Shown one piece after another: positions 61,033-64,000 of a stretch of DNA of 64,000 nucleotides. The notes beneath the pieces are model-generated. The model was not told the origin of the DNA and did not search any database. It worked only from the letters and a program-made list of their open reading frames with translations. A program made the translations under genes and the position numbers. The stretch is from Roseinatronobacter sp052379845 (GTDB taxonomy: Bacteria > Pseudomonadota > Alphaproteobacteria > Rhodobacterales > Rhodobacteraceae), in the NCBI GenBank assembly GCA_052379845.1, contig JBQTCF010000020.1. The stretch is one strand, 5' to 3'. How positions within the stretch are numbered: position 1 is the stretch's first letter; each line of letters starts with the position of its first letter.

Positions 61033-61234
61033 TGAACGCATGTAGCTCTGTGCATGCCTCAAAGCTATCAAGCCCCATATAGCCGCGCTGCAATATCCAT
61101 CCACTCATCCAGTTCGCCCAGTCGCCGGGGTAGTTATCCCCTTTGGCTGGACCTTCTGGTTTCGGAATAGGGCAGTCTGTATGGGGCTTGTCGGCCAGCG
61201 CGGCTTCGCGGCCAAGGTTGAAGGGGGCGGTCAT
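60986..61234 (-). CDS. small hypothetical protein
   Basis: An 82-aa protein, ATGA coupled to the Lar-like gene. Sequence FNLGREAALADKPHTDCPIP, GDNYPGDWANWMSGWILQRG looks like a small ribosome-modulation-type fold (NLGREAALADK recalls Rmf-like domains). Function unknown. It is the last gene of the right minus-strand operon. Confidence 0.65.
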   Translation of the reverse strand: MTAPFNLGREAALADKPHTDCPIPKPEGPAKGDNYPGDWANWMSGWILQRGYMGLDSFEACTELHAFIRAGLKLPPQHPQPK

Positions 61235-61671
61235 TCCAGCGCTGCCAGTATGCGGGCTTCATAGTCAGCCTGTGCGGCGGCTTTGGCGGCTTCAAGGCTG
61301 TCATGAAACCTCTCCCCATCGTATCCCGTCCCGTGGCCGGGGTAGGAGAATGAAACCTCAAACTGACCGCGCCCCCGCCAAAGCGTAATCATATAGTTGG
61401 CTTGGTAATAGGCACCTGCCTTCGCGCCCATGCCTTCAAAATCCTTCCATTCCAGCGCCTTCACCTTTGGCGCAGCGCGGGCGTTCCATGCAAGGATAGC
61501 TCCATTTGTTGATGGCGCGAATGGCCCCATTGTAAGGCACCGCGAACAGTTCACAGCATAGCGTGTTGGGTTTTGCGTGGTTGCGAAGTAGGCTGGGTGA
61601 TCGGCCTTTCCCATATCGTCAATCTCGCCCCCGCAAAATGGGCAAGGCTTCATCTCAACTTCTTCACTCAT
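61231..61671 (-). CDS. Lar-like restriction alleviation zinc-ribbon protein
   Basis: A 146-aa protein. The N-terminus is a Lar-type zinc ribbon: MKPCPFCGGEIDDMG, VNCSRCLTMGPFA (four Cys) and the family end NGAILAWNARA. Lar of the Rac prophage reduces EcoKI restriction by promoting modification. The C-terminal 80 residues (ANYMITLWRGRGQFEVSFSY, SLEAAKAAAQADYEARIL) are a second small domain. It adds to the antirestriction set of this phage. Confidence 0.8.
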   Translation of the reverse strand: MSEEVEMKPCPFCGGEIDDMGKADHPAYFATTQNPTRYAVNCSRCLTMGPFAPSTNGAILAWNARAAPKVKALEWKDFEGMGAKAGAYYQANYMITLWRGRGQFEVSFSYPGHGTGYDGERFHDSLEAAKAAAQADYEARILAALE

Positions 61672-62188
61672 CCCCCAGCGCCTCCCGCGCTATTCTCTGT
61701 GCATCTGAAAGCACAGGAGTTGTGGTGATCTGGCGAAGGGCGGATAGCAACTTTTTGCTTTCCTTTACGGTCAACTGCCTAGGCCATGTTCGCGCGAGGT
61801 TGCGTGTTAGGCTCGGACTATCGAGGCCGCTAAAGACAGGATAAGGCGGAACCGATCTTGCCAGCCGACCGGCTATTGTCCTCAAGCGATCCGCCTGCTC
61901 AAATTTGCCTTCTTCGCGAAGCCACTCCATGACATCGACCATATCATCGACCGCCTCTTGCGCCGATCTACTGGTATGTTTCCAATCTTCAACAAATTTA
62001 GGGCGCTGGAGCGAAAGCCGGTCGAAAATATTTTCCACATCATTCGGGGTGCTGCGGCGCTCTACAAGCCCCCACCCCATGCTTGGCATGACACCCAGCC
62101 GCAGGTATTTCCAGAAAGGCAGGCGGAACCATAGCCGCCCGATCTGGCACTCATAGGCGGTTGCGCCCTTGAAATAGATCATCGCCAT
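61664..62188 (-). CDS. hypothetical protein
   Basis: A 174-aa protein overlapping the Lar-like gene by eight bases. First part: YFKGATAYECQIGRLWFRLP, FWKYLRLGVMPSMGWGLVER; later part helical (SAQEAVDDMVDVMEWLREEG, KFEQADRLRTIAGRLA). No family recognised. Its start overlaps the upstream stop at 62188. Confidence 0.62.
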   Translation of the reverse strand: MAMIYFKGATAYECQIGRLWFRLPFWKYLRLGVMPSMGWGLVERRSTPNDVENIFDRLSLQRPKFVEDWKHTSRSAQEAVDDMVDVMEWLREEGKFEQADRLRTIAGRLARSVPPYPVFSGLDSPSLTRNLARTWPRQLTVKESKKLLSALRQITTTPVLSDAQRIAREALGDE

Positions 62189-62394
62189 CAGATCAGTCCC
62201 TTCTCTGTCAGAAGGTTCTCCGAGGCCGTGAGTGTCGCCACCCCGCCCCGGCGCAGGTTTCCATCTGGGGCATCAATCTGGCACTGTGATAGCGGTATCC
62301 AGATGTCGGACCCGTCCTCAACATCGCGCACGCAGACCGCGCGCTCTGTCTGGTGCTGGAAGATCACAGAGACATCGTGAAGGTCAGACTTCAT
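62188..62394 (-). CDS. small hypothetical protein
   Basis: A 68-aa, probably beta-rich protein (HDVSVIFQHQTERAVCVRDV, DIWIPLSQCQIDAPDGNLRR), like the small OB/SH3-type proteins common in early phage operons. Overlaps its upstream neighbour by 11 bases. Function unknown. Confidence 0.6.
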   Translation of the reverse strand: MKSDLHDVSVIFQHQTERAVCVRDVEDGSDIWIPLSQCQIDAPDGNLRRGGVATLTASENLLTEKGLI

Positions 62395-62668
62395 CGGCCT
62401 GCCCTTTCATCGCGTAACCCACACCTGCCGTGTTGTGCAAAGGCACTTCGACGATCATGGCGTCACCGGACCAGACGCAGACCCGCCACATATCGCAGTG
62501 CAGACCGGGAAGATCGCACTGCACGGTGATGCGTGTGACCTTGATGTATCGCTCAGGGGCTTCGTTCGGATCGTTCGTGGCGCGGACGTGGTCGCCAACC
62601 GCGAATGATCTTGCTTCCCCGTCAACGGGCAGGAAATCCACCCACTGCGCTTCGCGTAAATCACCCAT
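62384..62668 (-). CDS. hypothetical protein
   Basis: A 94-aa protein from ATG 62668, with GGAGGAAAGG just upstream and TGATG coupling. Sequence DGEARSFAVGDHVRATNDPN, RYIKVTRITVQCDLPGLHCD, and MWRVCVWSGDAMIVEVPLHN has a beta-barrel look. No family recognised. Confidence 0.62.
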   Translation of the reverse strand: MGDLREAQWVDFLPVDGEARSFAVGDHVRATNDPNEAPERYIKVTRITVQCDLPGLHCDMWRVCVWSGDAMIVEVPLHNTAGVGYAMKGQADEV

Positions 62669-62853
62669 CAGCCTTTCCTCCCAAAATGCCACCTGCGCAT
62701 TTTGCTGTCGGGCAAACCGAAGCGCGCCCATGGCATAGATGTCCGCGCAATGTAGAAATAAAGAGGGAACCGACTGTCAAAGTGCAGCAACAACCCCGGC
62801 ACCTTAATCAGATACATTGGGGGCATAAAGCACAGGTAAAACCATCGCTTCAC
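62668..62853 (-). CDS. small hydrophobic protein
   Basis: A 61-aa ORF from GTG 62853, overlapping the previous stop (GTGA), with GGAGGAAGG upstream. Aromatic and hydrophobic (FYLCFMPPMYLIKVPGLLLH), possibly membrane-linked. Composition is unusual, so this is the least certain gene of the operon. Confidence 0.5.
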   Translation of the reverse strand: MKRWFYLCFMPPMYLIKVPGLLLHFDSRFPLYFYIARTSMPWARFGLPDSKMRRWHFGRKG

Positions 62854-63119
62854 TGGCCTTCCTCCCGCTTCGCCAACCAGTGTCTTATGGTGTCTCCGTC
62901 AAACTCGAACATTAAGCCAGTAGCCCTATAAGCTCCCAGCTTCAAATCGCCTTCTTTAAGGTCGCTCCGTTTTTTGCTGGAGATGACTGTCTTTCTAAGT
63001 ATATCATCGGGATTTCCGGTCCATGCCGATGCGTCAAGCGTAAAAATAACATCGTGATCGCCGTCCCATTCATGCGTGAGCAGATCAGCTACGATTTCCT
63101 CAGCTTCGAGATCAATCAC
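62850..63119 (-). CDS. hypothetical protein
   Basis: An 89-aa protein (ADLLTHEWDGDHDVIFTLDA, ILRKTVISSKKRSDLKEGDL). It ends KREEGQ, the same six residues that end the upstream gene; these codons form the Shine-Dalgarno of the next gene. No family recognised. Confidence 0.6.
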   Translation of the reverse strand: MIDLEAEEIVADLLTHEWDGDHDVIFTLDASAWTGNPDDILRKTVISSKKRSDLKEGDLKLGAYRATGLMFEFDGDTIRHWLAKREEGQ

Positions 63120-63137
63120 TGGCCTTCCTCCCGCTTC
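62851..63137 (-). repeat. two 21-bp direct repeats serving as gene ends and ribosome sites
   Basis: The 21 bases at 62851-62871 recur at 63117-63137. On the minus strand each codes the terminal KREEGQ of one gene and contains GGAGGAAGG placed to start the next overlapping gene. Confidence 0.8.
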
Positions 63138-63631
63138 ACATCATCTTGCTCCAGCAGGTCTGTCAGGGCGGCCAGCATATCGGCGGTGCTGGTGAATGCG
63201 CCGGATAAATCGGAGTTGGGATAGTGGAGGCGGTCGCCCCCACCGCCCACCAGCCAGCCGCCGTTATCTTGGCGCTCTATGCGGATGAGCCTGATGGGCT
63301 TTTCGGAACTCATGCGGCCAGCGGGCGGGTGTGGGGCATCCGGTTCATGGACAAAGTTTTCGCGCAGCCTGCGCTGAAACTCCAATTCCGACACCTTCTC
63401 GACATGCCTCATGTTGTAGATCGCCTCAAGCTGTTCGGGCGTCCACTGATCAGCGCGCCGCTCGGTCTTGGCCTGTTTATCGAAGCCCTCTGCTACGTCA
63501 TCGACCTTGGATAGATCGTAAAGATGCCCGCGCCACGCCAGTAGCCGGAAGCCTTGACTCCTGCATTCCCTGAAAGCATCGCCAAAATTCAAACGATCAA
63601 GGTTCGTTTTAGCATCTGACTCCGGTCCCAT
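63116..63631 (-). CDS. hypothetical protein, first gene of right minus-strand operon
   Basis: A 171-aa protein from ATG 63631, with AAGGAG ten bases upstream. N-terminal part: NLDRLNFGDAFRECRSQGFR, LLAWRGHLYDLSKVDDVAEG; a middle segment WTPEQLEAIYNMRHVEKVSE; and a C-terminal part IRLIRIERQDNGGWLVGGGG, DMLAALTDLLEQDDVKREEG that could be a separate small domain. No family recognised. It begins at repeats near attR. Confidence 0.62.
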   Translation of the reverse strand: MGPESDAKTNLDRLNFGDAFRECRSQGFRLLAWRGHLYDLSKVDDVAEGFDKQAKTERRADQWTPEQLEAIYNMRHVEKVSELEFQRRLRENFVHEPDAPHPPAGRMSSEKPIRLIRIERQDNGGWLVGGGGDRLHYPNSDLSGAFTSTADMLAALTDLLEQDDVKREEGQ

Positions 63632-63657
63632 TTTGCTGCACTCCTTGCTGCACATTT
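63631..63657 (+). repeat. TTGCTGCAC repeats near attR
   Basis: TTTTGCTGCACT at 63631-63642 and TTGCTGCACATTT at 63645-63657 copy the motif pair found inside attL, same orientation. They overlap the leader and start of the gene at 63631. Candidate integrase arm sites. Confidence 0.45.
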
Positions 63658-63665
63658 ATTCTTGC

Positions 63666-63693
63666 AGAATAGAGCAAACACCAATAAACACAA
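63666..63693 (-). promoter_or_regulatory. candidate promoter of right minus-strand operon
   Basis: On the minus strand TTGTGT (63693-63688) and TATTCT (63671-63666) are separated by 16 bases and lie about 35 bp upstream of the first start codon. Confidence 0.5.
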
Positions 63694-63717
63694 GGCTTAG
63701 TAATTTGGTTGAACGGA

Positions 63718-63734
63718 CACCCCATCCGCCACTT
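63718..63734. other. attR core
   Basis: Seventeen bases identical to attL at 5200-5216. The tRNA body is absent here, so this is the phage-host junction. Host sequence with a terminator follows. Confidence 0.92.
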
Positions 63735-63757
63735 GCCCTCGCAAAAGCGTTCTCCCG

Positions 63758-63779
63758 ATCCGGCTGGGGCCGGATTTTT
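63758..63779 (+). terminator. host terminator, originally of tRNA-Ser
   Basis: ATCCGGC (63758-63764) and GCCGGAT (63769-63775) form a 7-bp stem with loop TGGG and five T residues. It lies 24 bp after the attR core; before integration it would have followed tRNA-Ser directly. Confidence 0.85.
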
Positions 63780-64000
63780 CCGTTGTTTTCGAGGGTTATG
63801 CGGGTGGGGCTGAGCACTGGCCCCGGTACCAGATGGTCTGGCAGCAGTCTCATAGGGCCGGTATTCTCTGGACCTGATGACTGCGCGAATTTGGTGAATA
63901 GCTTGCAGGCAGCTGACATTATTGCGTTTTTCGGCATCCCGCGCTGAGCACTTCGACAGGAGTCGCATCCGGTCAAATGGAAAAGAAATCGAACCTGCAT
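63780..64000. other. host sequence without supported gene
   Basis: About 220 bp to the window edge. Short ORFs exist on both strands but none has a convincing start or protein-like sequence. It may be the upstream region of the next host gene. Confidence 0.5.

Larger units (their letters stand above)
5200..63734. mobile_element. complete temperate prophage (probably podovirus-like)
   Basis: The element is bounded by 17-bp direct repeats derived from tRNA-Ser, with an integrase just inside the left end. It contains repressor/Cro, replication, packaging, portal, scaffold, capsid, tail, ejection and lysis genes with no obvious loss of an essential module, so it may be inducible. The N4-gp56-type capsid, the P22-type portal, and the absence of any tape-measure, sheath or tail-tube gene that I could recognise suggest a short tail. 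Size is 58.5 kb. Confidence 0.93.

Noticed and set aside
63633..63947. Possible host gene spanning attR
   Set aside because: The frame crosses the phage-host junction and the terminator and shows no protein-like pattern.

Overview
The window is a piece of an alphaproteobacterial chromosome, probably Rhodobacteraceae (GC-rich, GCGC-rich sequence; LeuB and di-haem peroxidase of that type; inference from sequence character only), carrying one apparently complete prophage of about 58.5 kb. Host DNA occupies 1-5199 and 63735-64000. The left host part holds the end of a polysaccharide-type locus (a Gfo/Idh/MocA-epimerase fusion cut by the window edge, and a family 2 glycosyltransferase), leuB, a di-haem cytochrome c peroxidase facing leuB across a bidirectional terminator, and tRNA-Ser(UGA).

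The prophage is inserted in the 3' end of tRNA-Ser: a 17-bp identical core lies at 5200-5216 (attL, where the tRNA stays intact) and 63718-63734 (attR). Inside attL is a tyrosine integrase on the plus strand. A long minus-strand early operon (14052 down to 6625) carries a RecT annealing protein, a GapR-domain protein, HNH nucleases and many small proteins of unknown function. An S24-type repressor (minus) and a small Cro-like regulator (plus) are divergent. Four 17-bp TGTCG-N7-CGACA sites, two between repressor and cro and two at the head of the minus operon, are the likely operators. The plus-strand early operon (15070-23042) has a PAPS-reductase-family protein, a C5 and an N6-type DNA methyltransferase, RusA resolvase, a replication-initiator-like protein and three members of an HNH-AP2 homing family. 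It ends at a strong terminator.

The late region (23183-61032) encodes TerS, a lectin-like receptor-binding candidate, TerL, a P22-type portal, scaffold, a CsrA-like regulator, an N4-gp56-type major capsid protein, adaptor and nozzle candidates, a long Ala-rich coiled-coil fibre, virion lysozyme-like and internal proteins, then an accessory cassette (Rha/KilAC antirepressor, lipoprotein, membrane protein). Next comes a 3,938-residue polyvalent protein with helicase, N6-methyltransferase, zinc-protease and membrane-like segments, and then the lysis cassette (holin candidates, M15 endolysin, overlapping i- and o-spanins). The gene set suggests a temperate short-tailed phage. A final minus-strand operon (63631 to 60986) includes a Lar-type zinc-ribbon antirestriction protein and small unknown proteins.

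The main points of interest are: a protein-like 126-codon ORF overprinted on a low-complexity stretch of the giant gene; a set of CACAACAT-type inverted repeats at the heads of late transcription units; the operator set; a small gene frameshifted by a 14-bp tandem duplication; a GapR-domain gene with an internal ribosome-binding site; and a methyltransferase tail that recurs at the end of the neighbouring homing endonuclease.
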